A stretch of DNA of 64,000 bases. Source: Streptomyces sp. Sge12. GTDB taxonomy: Bacteria; Actinomycetota; Actinomycetes; Streptomycetales; Streptomycetaceae. Made by a program: the position numbers and the translations under genes. Below, in pieces: positions 16,078 to 27,737 of the stretch. The notes beneath the pieces were generated by a model. It searched no databases, was not told the origin of the DNA, and saw nothing but the letters and a program-made list of their open reading frames with translations. The stretch covers positions 2,852,001 through 2,916,000 of the forward strand of contig NZ_CP020555.1 in NCBI RefSeq assembly GCF_002080455.1, written 5' to 3'. Within the stretch, counting starts at the first letter, position 1. Each line of letters opens with the position of its first letter.

Positions 16078-17559
16078 CTACGCCCCCGCGATGACTTCCG
16101 CCGCGGCTCGGCCGCAGACCCGGGACGCGCCGTGCGTCGCGATGTAGAGGGCTCCGCGGGGCTCCGTCCGCGGCAGGCCCATCTCGACCACGACCGTGTC
16201 CGGCCGGGCCGCGACCAGCGCGTCGACGGCCTCGGCCATCCAGGGGTGCCGGTGCGCGTCACGGACCACCGCGACGACGGTACGGTCCCCCGCGGCCGCC
16301 AGGATGTCCCCGGCCGAGGCGCCCTGCGGGTAGACGCCCGAGGCGGTGCCCGGGAGCAGCCCGGCGAGTTCGGCCGCCACGCCCCACGGGGTCTCGTCCC
16401 CCACCGCGATGTTCGCGACGGGGGCGAGCGTGGCGACGTAGGGGCCGGTGAGCGGCTTGATCGAGCCCGTGACGAGCAGGGCGCGGCGGGCGGCGGTCAG
16501 CCCGATGCCGGACGCGCGGCTCCCCTCCGGCTGCGCGTCCGGCCGGGCCCCGCGGGTCCATGCGGCGAGCGCGCGGACGCGGGCGGCGGCGTCGGCGAGG
16601 CGCTCCTCGGGCAGTGCCCCCTCGCGGACGGCCGCAACCAGCGCGTCGCGCAGCCGCAGGACGGTGGCTTCGTCGGCGAGTCCGCCGCCGACGCAGATGG
16701 CGTCGGCGCCGGCCGCGATGGCCAGCACCGAGCCGCGCTCGATCCCGTACGTGCCGGCGATGGCGTGCATCTCCATGCCGTCGGTGACGATGAGGCCCTC
16801 GTAGCCGAGCTCCCTGCGCAGCAGACCGGTCAGGATCTGCGGGCTGAGCGTGGCCGGGCGGGTCGGGTCGAGGGCGGGCACCAGGATGTGCGCGCTCATC
16901 ACGGCCCTGGTGCCGGCCTCGATGGCCGCCTTGAAGGGTACGAGCTCGCGGGCCTGGAGGGTGTCCAGGTCCACGTCGATGCGTGGCAGGGCGTGGTGCG
17001 AGTCGACGTTGGTGTCGCCGTGGCCGGGGAAGTGTTTGGTGCACGCGGCGACGCCGGCGGCCTGGAGGCCCTCGACGTAGGCGGCGGTGTGCCGGGCGGC
17101 GAGGTGGGTGTCGGCGCCGAAGGACCGTACGCCGATCACCGGGTTGTCCGGGTTGGAGTTGACGTCCGCGGACGGGGCCCAGTTGAGGTTGACCCCGCAC
17201 TCGGCGAGGCGGCGGCCCAGCTCGCGGGCGACCTCGCGGGTCAGCGCGGTGTCGTCGACGGCGCCGAGGGCCAGGTTGCCGGGGAAGGACGAACCGCCGC
17301 GGACCTCTAGGCGGGTGACGTCGCCGCCCTCCTCGTCGATGGCGACCAGGACGTCGTCGCGCTCGGTACGCAGCTGCGCGGTCAGCGCGGCGAGCTGCTC
17401 GGGCGAGGCGATGTTGCGGCCGAACAGACCGACGGCGGTGAGGCCCTCGCCGACCCGGCGGAGCAGCCAGGCGGGCGCGGTGGTGCCCTCGAAGCCGGGC
17501 TGGAGGACGGCGAGGGCGTCGCGGGTGACCGTGTCGGTGCGGTGCGCAAGAACAGTCAT
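16078..17559 (-). CDS. Beta-N-acetylhexosaminidase-like glycoside hydrolase family 3
   Basis: A 493-residue GH3 enzyme. LVAIDEEGGDVTRL and the loop KHFPGHGDTNVDSHHALP carry the conserved His/Asp pair of NagZ-type N-acetylglucosaminidases; VTDGMEMHAI includes the nucleophile Asp. The C-terminal ~150 residues form an additional domain not found in short NagZ proteins. No signal peptide is seen, so it is probably cytoplasmic and would split imported chitobiose or muropeptide fragments into GlcNAc. It is the last gene of the dasABC transcription unit, 7 nt after dasC. Confidence 0.9.
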   Translation of the reverse strand: MTVLAHRTDTVTRDALAVLQPGFEGTTAPAWLLRRVGEGLTAVGLFGRNIASPEQLAALTAQLRTERDDVLVAIDEEGGDVTRLEVRGGSSFPGNLALGAVDDTALTREVARELGRRLAECGVNLNWAPSADVNSNPDNPVIGVRSFGADTHLAARHTAAYVEGLQAAGVAACTKHFPGHGDTNVDSHHALPRIDVDLDTLQARELVPFKAAIEAGTRAVMSAHILVPALDPTRPATLSPQILTGLLRRELGYEGLIVTDGMEMHAIAGTYGIERGSVLAIAAGADAICVGGGLADEATVLRLRDALVAAVREGALPEERLADAAARVRALAAWTRGARPDAQPEGSRASGIGLTAARRALLVTGSIKPLTGPYVATLAPVANIAVGDETPWGVAAELAGLLPGTASGVYPQGASAGDILAAAGDRTVVAVVRDAHRHPWMAEAVDALVAARPDTVVVEMGLPRTEPRGALYIATHGASRVCGRAAAEVIAGA

Positions 17560-17566
17560 GGGGCCG

Positions 17567-18466
17567 TTATCCCTTCACGGCGCCGGCGGTGAGGCCCGCG
17601 GCCATCTTGCGCTGGACGATGAGGAAGAGGACCACGATCGGGACGGCCATCATGGTGGAGCCGGCCATCATCGGGGCGAACTCGGTGCCGTGCTTGGTGG
17701 TGAAGTTGCCGAGCCAGACGGTGGCGGTCTGGTTCTGCTGGCTCATCAGCATCAGCGCGTACAGGTACTCGTTCCACGCCTGGATGAAGGCGTAGACGGA
17801 CGTGGCGACCATGCCCGGGGCGAGCAGGGGGAAGACGACCCGCAGGAAGGCGCCGGTCGGCGTGCAGCCGTCGACCATGGCCGCTTCTTCCAGCTCCTTG
17901 GGGATGTTGACGATGAAGCCGCGCAGCGTCCACACGGTGAAGGGCAGGACGAAGGTCAGGTACGTGATGATCAGGCCGGTGAGCTTGTCGTACTGGCCGA
18001 GGTCGTTCAGGAGCAGGAAGACCGGGATGATCATCGCGACGAGCGGGACCATCTGGACGGCGAGGATCCCGACGATCACGACCTTGCGGCCGCGGAAGGC
18101 GAAGCGGGAGATGGCCAGGGCGGCCAGCATCCCGACGGCGATGCCGATGACGACCACGACGAGCGAGACGATCAGGCTGCGGCCGACCGGGCCCCAGAAG
18201 TCGGCGATGTCCAGCGCGCGGGAGAAGTTGGCCAGCGTGAAGGTGTGCGGGAAGAACTGCGGATCGGGGTTGATCGCTTCCTTGGACGGCTTGAAGGCCG
18301 TGTTGAGCATCCAGTAGACGGGGAAGCCCGCGGTGGCGAAGACCAGCAGGCCGAGGAGGTTCCAGCCGAGCTTGGACTTCCGCCGCTGCTTCAGGCCTGC
18401 GCCGCGCGCGGTCGCGGGGCGGGCGGCGGGCGCAGTGGACGCGGTGGACGTGGTGGTCACGCTCAT
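17567..18466 (-). CDS. dasC: Chitobiose ABC transporter permease DasC
   Basis: A 299-residue inner-membrane permease of the MalG type, with six hydrophobic segments and the EAA loop LEEAAMVDGCTPTGAFLRVVFPLLAPG that contacts the ATPase. ATG 18466 overlaps the dasB stop by 4 nt (ATGA), so translation is coupled. It forms the channel with DasB. The ATPase is not in this cluster; in Streptomyces, MsiK serves this role for several sugar transporters. Confidence 0.94.
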   Translation of the reverse strand: MSVTTTSTASTAPAARPATARGAGLKQRRKSKLGWNLLGLLVFATAGFPVYWMLNTAFKPSKEAINPDPQFFPHTFTLANFSRALDIADFWGPVGRSLIVSLVVVVIGIAVGMLAALAISRFAFRGRKVVIVGILAVQMVPLVAMIIPVFLLLNDLGQYDKLTGLIITYLTFVLPFTVWTLRGFIVNIPKELEEAAMVDGCTPTGAFLRVVFPLLAPGMVATSVYAFIQAWNEYLYALMLMSQQNQTATVWLGNFTTKHGTEFAPMMAGSTMMAVPIVVLFLIVQRKMAAGLTAGAVKG

Positions 18467-19458
18467 TCCACCTCTCCGATCTTGAGCATCTGGCGCATGT
18501 AGACGGCGACCACGCCGAGCAGCAGCAGGACGGTCACCAGGGCGATCGCGGAGCCGCCCGAATAGTCGTTGACCACGAAGGCCTGCTGGTACGAGTAGGT
18601 GGTCAGCAGCTGGAACTCGGCTTCCGGGTTCCCGTTGCGCATCACGAAGACCTGCGGGAAGACGCCCATGTCCCAGATGACGGAGAGGGTCGTCAGCATG
18701 ACGAGGATCGGCTTCAGGATGGGGAGGGTGACGTGCCGGAACACGCCCCACGCGCCCGCGCCGTCGAGCCGGGCGGCCTCCTCCAGCTCCTTGGGAACCT
18801 GCGTGAGGCCCGCGCTGAGGGTGATGACGACGAAGGGGACCGCGCCCCAGACCACCAGCAGCATGATCACGGCGAGGCCCTGGGGGCCGCTGGTGAACCA
18901 GTTGTGGCCGATCATGTCGACGCCGGGGAGCTTGCTCATCAGGTAGTTGAGGACGCCGTAGTCGGCGTCGAAGAGCCACTTGAAGACGGCGGTGGCGACG
19001 ATGATGGGCATGCCCCAGCTGGCCACGAGGGCGATGCTGATGAGTGCCTTGACCCAGCCGGAGACCTTCTGGAGCAGCAGCGCGATGAGCATGCCGATCA
19101 CCATCGTCGCGGCGACCGCGCCGACCGCGAAGATCACCGTACGCAGGACGACGGCCCAGAACTCGCCGTCGCCGAGGATCTTGGCGAAGTTGTCGAAGCC
19201 GACGAACTCGGGATCCTTGAAGCCCCAGAGCTCGGACTTGCCGAAGCTCTGGAAGGACAGGGCCACCAGCCGGTAGAGCGGGTACCCCATGACGAGGGCG
19301 ATGACCAGCAGGCACGGGGCCAGCAGCAGCCAGGGCGTGGCGCCGGGGCCCTTGCGGCCGGTGCGGCCCGGTGCGGCCGGGCTTCCCGACTTCGCTCCGG
19401 GGGAAGTCTTCTGCTTCGCCGGCGGCAGGTCGGCGGTGGTTGTCTGTGCGGCACTCAT
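18463..19458 (-). CDS. dasB: Chitobiose ABC transporter permease DasB
   Basis: A 331-residue permease of the MalF type. A polar N-terminal tail of about 45 residues (Lys/Gly/Pro-rich) precedes six TM segments, and the EAA loop LEEAARLDGAGAWGVFRHVTLP is clear. The start is ATG 19458, preceded by GAGGAG; the reading frame extends upstream but has no better signal. An intercistronic hairpin separates it from dasA, so it may be made at a lower level than the binding protein. Confidence 0.94.
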   Translation of the reverse strand: MSAAQTTTADLPPAKQKTSPGAKSGSPAAPGRTGRKGPGATPWLLLAPCLLVIALVMGYPLYRLVALSFQSFGKSELWGFKDPEFVGFDNFAKILGDGEFWAVVLRTVIFAVGAVAATMVIGMLIALLLQKVSGWVKALISIALVASWGMPIIVATAVFKWLFDADYGVLNYLMSKLPGVDMIGHNWFTSGPQGLAVIMLLVVWGAVPFVVITLSAGLTQVPKELEEAARLDGAGAWGVFRHVTLPILKPILVMLTTLSVIWDMGVFPQVFVMRNGNPEAEFQLLTTYSYQQAFVVNDYSGGSAIALVTVLLLLGVVAVYMRQMLKIGEVE

Positions 19459-19494
19459 CGCGCGCTCCTCGGGGGTCCCTCTCTTGACGGGCAG

Positions 19495-19522
19495 CAGGGC
19501 CCCGCCGTCCGGCGGGGCCCTG
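19495..19522 (-). terminator. Intercistronic hairpin between dasA and dasB
   Basis: A 12-bp perfect stem (CAGGGCCCCGCC and complement) with a 4-nt loop, 10 nt after the dasA stop. There is no U-tract. It could act as a partial terminator or as a 3' stabiliser of dasA mRNA. Confidence 0.75.
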
Positions 19523-19532
19523 CCCACTCAGG

Positions 19533-20813
19533 TCACTTGGTGTTGATGACCTTGTCGATCTCGGCGTCGGCGGCCTTGGCCGCTTCCTCGACCGACTTGT
19601 TGCCGGTGCCGATGTCGCGCAGCGTGGTCTGGAGGAGCTTGGCCTTCTCGATCTGGCCCCAGCCGGACGCCGTCGGGACGAACCAGGAGGACTCGGCGGC
19701 GGTGGCCGCGACCTGCGTCTTCGGGTCGGCCTTCAGCGGGCCGAGGTCCGTCTTGTTGTTCGGCAGGTTGCCCTTCTCGACCAGGCCCTTCTGGCCCTGG
19801 GCGCCGGTGAAGACGTTGATCCACTCGGCGGCGATGTCCTTGGCCTTGGACTTGGCCGGGATGGCCAGGTCCGAACCGCCCAGGAAGACCGGGAGGTTCT
19901 TGCCGCTCGGACCGGGCTGGACGAAGTTCTCCAGCTTGTCCTTCAGGCCGCCGACCTTGTCGTTCTCCGGGGTGGCGGCGGTGGCGCCCTCCCAGGCGGC
20001 GGCGAAGATCGCCGCGGAGTTGCCCTGGCCGAAGACGACCGGACGGTCGGACTCGTCCTTGGTCTTGTCGGCGTGCATGTACTTGTCGAGGAGCTCCTTG
20101 TACTGCTTCAGCCCCTTCAGCGACTCGGGGGAGGACAGGTTGCCCTTCCACTTGTCGCCGTCCTTCTTGGCGATGCTGCCGCCCGCCTCGTAGACGAAGG
20201 ACATCGCGGCGTACCAGTCCGGGGAGGGCTGGTAGAGGGCGCTGAACTTGTCGCCCTTCGCGGCCTGGATCTTGTCGAGGGCGGCGGTGTACTCGGCCCA
20301 GGTCTTCGGCGCGGCGGTGACGCCGGCCTCGGCGGCGATGTCCTTGCGCCAGGTGCCGACGCGGCCACCGGCGTAGTAGGGGACACCGTAGGTCTTGCCG
20401 TCGTAGGTCACGGACTCCTTGAGGGCGTCCAGCCAGGCGGCCGAGTTCTCGAACTTCGACGGGTCGACCTCGGCGAAGGCACCGGTCGACATGTAGCCGA
20501 TCATCTCGGAGTTGCCCATCTCGACAACGTCCGGGGCCTTGTCCGTGGCGAGCACGGCGTCCAGCTTGGCGTTCTTGTCCGGCCAGCCGTAGTACTCGTG
20601 CTTGATGGTGAGACCCGGGTGCTTGGCGACGATCGCGTCGTCGGCAGCCTTCACGAGCTCCGGCCAGTTCTTCTGCGCGTCGACCGTCAGCCAGACGGTG
20701 AGCTCCTTGGCATCGGAGGCCTTGTCGCCGCCCTTGCTGTCGGAATCACCGCACGCCGCGAGGCCGATAACCATGCCCGCGACTCCAACCGCCGCGATGA
20801 GCTTGCGCTTCAC
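19533..20813 (-). CDS. dasA: N,N'-diacetylchitobiose-binding lipoprotein DasA
   Basis: A 426-residue extracellular solute-binding protein (family 1). The signal peptide is lipoprotein type: KRKL, a hydrophobic stretch, then lipobox LAAC with Cys21. The mature part has the periplasmic-binding-like fold (PGLTIKHEYYGWPDKNAKLDAVLATDKAPDVVEMGNSE). GTG 20813 follows GAGGAGGGTGGC. In S. coelicolor DasA binds chitobiose and affects development. Two DasR sites lie about 90-130 bp upstream. Confidence 0.95.
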   Translation of the reverse strand: MKRKLIAAVGVAGMVIGLAACGDSDSKGGDKASDAKELTVWLTVDAQKNWPELVKAADDAIVAKHPGLTIKHEYYGWPDKNAKLDAVLATDKAPDVVEMGNSEMIGYMSTGAFAEVDPSKFENSAAWLDALKESVTYDGKTYGVPYYAGGRVGTWRKDIAAEAGVTAAPKTWAEYTAALDKIQAAKGDKFSALYQPSPDWYAAMSFVYEAGGSIAKKDGDKWKGNLSSPESLKGLKQYKELLDKYMHADKTKDESDRPVVFGQGNSAAIFAAAWEGATAATPENDKVGGLKDKLENFVQPGPSGKNLPVFLGGSDLAIPAKSKAKDIAAEWINVFTGAQGQKGLVEKGNLPNNKTDLGPLKADPKTQVAATAAESSWFVPTASGWGQIEKAKLLQTTLRDIGTGNKSVEEAAKAADAEIDKVINTK

Positions 20814-20904
20814 GCCACCCTCCTCAGGGATGCCTGCCTGCACTTCCCTTGCCCGCCGCGGTGACATACGCGAAGTACTGCCGTGGGGCCGGGATCTGAT
20901 CCAT

Positions 20905-20920
20905 ATTGGTTTAGACCAGT
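20905..20920. promoter_or_regulatory. DasR-responsive element 1 upstream of dasA
   Basis: ATTGGTTTAGACCAGT carries the core TGGTTTAGACCA, one change from the perfect dre palindrome. It lies 92 bp upstream of the dasA start in the dasA-dasR divergent region. Confidence 0.9.
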
Positions 20921-20928
20921 AGCTGGAG

Positions 20929-20944
20929 CTTGGCCTAGACCTTT
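20929..20944. promoter_or_regulatory. DasR-responsive element 2 upstream of dasA
   Basis: CTTGGCCTAGACCTTT is a second, weaker dre copy (core TGGCCTAGACCT) with its centre 24 bp from the first. Tandem dre sites in front of dasA are known in S. coelicolor. It could also affect dasR, which starts 120 bp away on the other strand. Confidence 0.82.
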
Positions 20945-21042
20945 AGGGGTGTCAAGGGTCTAATGAGCGGGTGTCCGGTCCGTTATCGGACCGACACCTG
21001 GGGAGAGAGAAGGCCTGTCCCCCCTTACGTGTCACGATGTGA

Positions 21043-21867
<825 letters not shown>

Positions 21868-22030
21868 CCTCGCACGTTCCGCCCCGCCCGACCCCGTCCG
21901 GCCCCGCCCGCCGGACCCCGCCCTACCGAATTCCTTCACATACCGGAATGCGGACGGACCCTTACGCTCACCGGGCAATCCCCCGTAGATTCCCTGCCCT
22001 TACGCAGATGATCGACGAGGGGACGAGGTC

Positions 22031-24246
<2,216 letters not shown>

Positions 24247-24250
<4 letters not shown>

Positions 24251-24444
24251 GCGCCGTACGGAGCGCGCTGGCGAAGGCGCGGTTCTACGTACGGGAGTTC
24301 TCGGGGGAGGCCGCCTACGACCGGTACGTGGCCCACGCCCGCTCCCACGACCCGGACGCGGAGGTCCTCACCCGCCGCGCCTTCGAACGCGCCCGTACGG
24401 ACGCCCGCGAGGCGGACCCCCGCGAGGGCTTCCGCTGCTGCTGA
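24247..24444 (+). CDS. YbdD/YjiX family small protein (CstA partner)
   Basis: A 65-residue protein matching the YbdD/YjiX family in length and in the pattern YDRYVAHARSHDPDAEVLTRRAFERARTDAR and the Cys-Cys C-terminal end (RCC). In E. coli the YbdD/YjiX proteins are needed for full pyruvate uptake by CstA/BtsT. The GTG overlaps the cstA stop (GTGA). Confidence 0.9.
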
Positions 24445-24458
24445 GCCGCCCCGCACAC

Positions 24459-24494
24459 CGAAGGCCCCGCCGGACACCTCCGGCGGGGCCTTCG
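24459..24494 (+). terminator. Terminator after cstA-ybdD
   Basis: A perfect 15-bp stem (arms 24459-24473 and 24480-24494, CGAAGGCCCCGCCGG and complement) with a 6-nt loop, 14 nt after the ybdD-type stop. Confidence 0.85.
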
Positions 24495-24544
24495 CCGGGT
24501 CCGCGCCCGCCGCCGGCGCCGACCCGTCCTGCACACTCGAGCGC

Positions 24545-25042
24545 ATGGACATGGTGATCAGAACGGCGGTGCCCGCCGACTATGCGGAGCTGGGCGGGAT
24601 CACGGCGCAGGCCTACCTCGCCGACGGGCATCTGGACTTCAACGAGGACGACGCCTACCTGAACGTGCTGCGCGACGTGGCCGGCCGGGCCGCCCTGGCC
24701 GAGGTGCTCGTCGCCGAGCGGGACGGGCGGGTGCTGGGCGGGGTGACCTTCGCCGCCCCCGGCAGCCCGCTCGCCGACATCGCCGCCCCCGACGAGGCGG
24801 AGTTCCGGATGCTCGCGGTGGCCCACGCGGCGCGCGGGCAGGGCGCCGGCGAGGCTCTGGTGCGGGCCTGCATCGAACGGGCGCGGGCCGTCGAGGGGGT
24901 CACGGGCATCGTGCTCTCCACCCAGCGCAGCATGGCCGGCGCCCACCGGATCTACTCCCGACTGGGCTTCGTACGCACGCCGGAGCGGGACTGGGCGCCG
25001 ATCGAAGGCCTGACACTCCTGACGTATCGACTCAAGCTGTAG
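24545..25042 (+). CDS. GNAT-family N-acetyltransferase
   Basis: A 165-residue GNAT. The acetyl-CoA loop is RMLAVAHAARGQGAGEALVRACIERA (about residues 95-120), and the C-terminal motif RIYSRLGFVRTPERDW is typical. The acceptor is unknown. ATG 24545 or ATG 24551 could be used. It lies alone between the cstA terminator and the nrdA regulatory region. Confidence 0.88.
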   Translation: MDMVIRTAVPADYAELGGITAQAYLADGHLDFNEDDAYLNVLRDVAGRAALAEVLVAERDGRVLGGVTFAAPGSPLADIAAPDEAEFRMLAVAHAARGQGAGEALVRACIERARAVEGVTGIVLSTQRSMAGAHRIYSRLGFVRTPERDWAPIEGLTLLTYRLKL

Positions 25043-25051
25043 CCACGCCGA

Positions 25052-25098
25052 CACTACATGTGGGGGTTGCCGCATCGGGCCGCCCCCACATGTATGCT
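25052..25098 (+). promoter_or_regulatory. Tandem NrdR-box-like sites overlapping the nrdAB promoter
   Basis: Two ACATGT-centred elements (ACACTACATGTGGGGG at 25052-25067 and CCCCCACATGTATGCT at 25083-25098) lie 32 bp apart, about three helical turns, the arrangement known for NrdR boxes. Between and within them are a possible -35 (TTGCCG, 25067-25072) and -10 (TGTATG/TATGCT, 25091-25098). Because the two boxes are arms of a 12-bp inverted repeat they could also be read as a hairpin, but their position directly before the riboswitch favours a promoter/operator. Confidence 0.65.
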
Positions 25099-25105
25099 CA
25101 TGCCT

Positions 25106-25204
25106 GCTGTCGCCGCAGGGGAATCCGGTGGGAATCCGGAACTGTCCCGCAACGGTATGAAGTGTCCGACATCCGGACGCCAAGTCCGATGACCTGCCGA
25201 CAGC
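25106..25204 (+). promoter_or_regulatory. Cobalamin (B12) riboswitch upstream of nrdA
   Basis: Closing stem P1 pairs GCTGTCG (25106-25112) with CGACAGC (25198-25204). Inside are the conserved GGGAA-like and GTGGGAATCCGG segments, CCGCAACGG, and the B12-box region CCAAGTCCGATGACCTGCC. Streptomyces class Ia nrd operons are known to be switched off by B12 so that the B12-dependent class II enzyme is used instead. The expression platform is probably in 25205-25358, where a CCCGG...CCGGG hairpin follows. Confidence 0.95.
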
Positions 25205-25358
25205 GCGCCCGGCTCGACCGAACCGGGTGCCGACACGTCCGGGCCTCGCGGTTGGGCCGGTGGACGCCATGCGGGGCAAGCGTTCCTGTCGCGCCCGCAT
25301 GCGCCCGCTCGCGCCCCGCTCCGCCGATGACCGGGCCGAGCGAGGGAGAGCTCCCGCC

Positions 25359-27737
25359 GTGACCATCGCGCCTTCCGCACCGCGCGCCGAGTCCACTTCT
25401 GGCGACAACACCGAGGGCCCGGGGGCCACGCTGCTGCGTACCCTCACCGAACTGACGGCGGACCTCCCCGACACCGACCCCGGCCGGGTCGCGGCCTCCG
25501 CGCTGCGCGGCCGCAGCTCCGCCGCCGACGACGCCGAACTGCGCGGGCTGGCCACGGAGGCCGCCGCCGGTCTGATCTCCGAGGACCCGGCCTACTCCCG
25601 GCTCGCCGCCCGCCTGCTGACGCTGGCCGTGCGCGACGAGGCCGCGAGCCAGGGCTCCACCTCCTTCTCGGCCTCCGTCGAGGTCGGCCACCGCGAGGGC
25701 CTCATCGCCGACCGCACGGCCGAGTTCGTGCGCACCCACGCGAGCCGCCTGGACTCGCTCGTCGAGCTCACCCTCGCCGAGGGCGCCGACGACCGCTTCG
25801 GCTTCTTCGGCCTGCGCACCCTGCACAGCCGCTACCTGCTGCGCCACCCGATCACCCGTCAGGTCATCGAGACCCCGCAGTACTTCATGCTGCGCGTGGC
25901 CTGCGGCCTCGCGGCGGACGACAGCGTGCAGGCCGTGGAGGAAGTGGCCTCGCTGTACCGGCTGATGAGCCGTCTGGACTACCTGCCGTCCTCCCCGACG
26001 CTCTTCAACTCCGGCACCCGGCACCCGCAGATGTCCTCCTGCTACCTGCTGGACTCCCCGCTGGACGAGCTCGACTCGATCTACGACCGCTACCACCAGG
26101 TGGCCCGGCTCTCCAAGCACGCCGGCGGCATCGGCCTCTCGTACTCCCGCATCCGCGCCCGCGGTTCGCTGATCCGCGGCACCAACGGCCACTCCAACGG
26201 CATCGTGCCGTTCCTGAAGACCCTCGACGCCTCCGTCGCCGCCGTGAACCAGGGCGGCCGCCGCAAGGGTGCCGCCGCCGTCTACCTGGAGACCTGGCAC
26301 GCGGACATCGAGGAGTTCCTGGAGCTCCGCGACAACACCGGTGAGGACCAGCGCCGTACGCACAACCTGAACCTCGCCCACTGGGTGCCGGACGAGTTCA
26401 TGCGCCGCGTGAACGCCGACGCCGAGTGGTCGCTGTTCTCCCCGGCCGACGTGCCCGAGCTGGTCGACCTGTGGGGCGACGCGTTCGACGCCGCCTACCG
26501 CAAGGCCGAGGCGGACGGCCTGGCCCGCAAGACGATGCCCGCCCGCGACCTGTACGGCCGGATGATGCGCACCCTCGCGCAGACCGGCCAGGGCTGGATG
26601 ACCTTCAAGGACGCCTCCAACCGCACGGCGAACCAGACCGCCGAGCCGGGCACCGTCGTGCACTCCTCGAACCTGTGCACCGAGATCATCGAGGTCACCA
26701 ACGACGGCGAGACGGCCGTCTGCAACCTCGGCTCGGTCAACCTGGGCGCCTTCGTCGTGGACGGCGAGATCGACTGGGAGCGGATCGACGAGACCGTCCG
26801 CACCGCCGTCACCTTCCTCGACCGCGTGGTGGACATCAACTTCTACCCGACCGAGCAGGCCGGCCGTTCCAACGCCCGCTGGCGCCCGGTGGGCCTGGGC
26901 GCGATGGGCCTCCAGGACGTCTTCTTCAAGCTGAAGCTGCCCTTCGACTCCCCCGAGGCGAAGGCCCTGTCCACCAAGCTCTCCGAGCGCATCATGCTGG
27001 CCGCCTACGAGGCCTCGTGCGACCTGGCCGAGCGCAGCGGCCCGCTGCCGGCCTGGGAGCAGACCCGCACCGCCCGCGGTGTCCTGCACCCGGACCACTA
27101 CGACGTCGAGCTGAACTGGCCGGAGCGCTGGGAGGCGCTGCGCGCCCGCGTCGCCGAGACCGGCATGCGCAACTCCCTGCTCCTCGCCATCGCCCCGACG
27201 GCGACGATCGCCTCGATCGCCGGCGTGTACGAGTGCATCGAGCCGCAGGTCTCCAACCTCTTCAAGCGCGAGACGCTCAGCGGTGAGTTCCTCCAGGTGA
27301 ACGGCTACCTGGTGGAGGAGCTGAAGCAGCTCGGCGTGTGGGACGCCCAGACCCGCGAGGCGCTGCGCGAGTCCTCCGGCTCGGTCCAGGGCTTCAGCTG
27401 GATCCCGGCCGAGGTGCGCGAGCTGTACCGCACGGCGTGGGAGATCCCGCAGCGCGGCCTGATCGACATGGCGGCGGCCCGTACGCCGTTCCTGGACCAG
27501 TCGCAGTCGCTGAACCTGTTCCTGGAGACGCCCACCATCGGCAAGCTCAGCTCGATGTACGCGTACGCCTGGAAGCAGGGGCTGAAGACCACGTACTACC
27601 TGCGCTCGCGCCCGGCGACGAAGATCGCCCGGGCCGCGCAGGCGGCCACCCCCGTCGAGCTGCCGCAGGCGGTCGCCGACGCCGAGGCGCTGGCCTGCTC
27701 CCTTGAGAACCCCGAGTCCTGCGAGGCCTGCCAGTAA
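25359..27737 (+). CDS. nrdA: Class Ia ribonucleoside-diphosphate reductase, large subunit
   Basis: A 792-residue NrdA. It reduces ribonucleoside diphosphates to deoxy forms. Cys228 (SSCYLLD) and Cys440 (NLCTEI) match active-site cysteines, APTATIAS is conserved, and the C-terminal CEAC pair (C788/C791) shuttles electrons from thioredoxin. The N-terminal segment (about 1-110) has no obvious complete ATP-cone. GTG 25359 is chosen because MTIAPSAP... begins there after GGGAGAG; the frame is open upstream through the riboswitch but that part is RNA. It overlaps nrdB by 1 nt. Confidence 0.95.
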   Translation: MTIAPSAPRAESTSGDNTEGPGATLLRTLTELTADLPDTDPGRVAASALRGRSSAADDAELRGLATEAAAGLISEDPAYSRLAARLLTLAVRDEAASQGSTSFSASVEVGHREGLIADRTAEFVRTHASRLDSLVELTLAEGADDRFGFFGLRTLHSRYLLRHPITRQVIETPQYFMLRVACGLAADDSVQAVEEVASLYRLMSRLDYLPSSPTLFNSGTRHPQMSSCYLLDSPLDELDSIYDRYHQVARLSKHAGGIGLSYSRIRARGSLIRGTNGHSNGIVPFLKTLDASVAAVNQGGRRKGAAAVYLETWHADIEEFLELRDNTGEDQRRTHNLNLAHWVPDEFMRRVNADAEWSLFSPADVPELVDLWGDAFDAAYRKAEADGLARKTMPARDLYGRMMRTLAQTGQGWMTFKDASNRTANQTAEPGTVVHSSNLCTEIIEVTNDGETAVCNLGSVNLGAFVVDGEIDWERIDETVRTAVTFLDRVVDINFYPTEQAGRSNARWRPVGLGAMGLQDVFFKLKLPFDSPEAKALSTKLSERIMLAAYEASCDLAERSGPLPAWEQTRTARGVLHPDHYDVELNWPERWEALRARVAETGMRNSLLLAIAPTATIASIAGVYECIEPQVSNLFKRETLSGEFLQVNGYLVEELKQLGVWDAQTREALRESSGSVQGFSWIPAEVRELYRTAWEIPQRGLIDMAAARTPFLDQSQSLNLFLETPTIGKLSSMYAYAWKQGLKTTYYLRSRPATKIARAAQAATPVELPQAVADAEALACSLENPESCEACQ

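Noticed and set aside
25055..25094. Rho-independent terminator after the GNAT gene
   Set aside because: The repeat could fold as a 12-bp hairpin, but the ACATGT boxes at 32-bp spacing overlap a plausible promoter directly before the riboswitch, so I prefer NrdR boxes.
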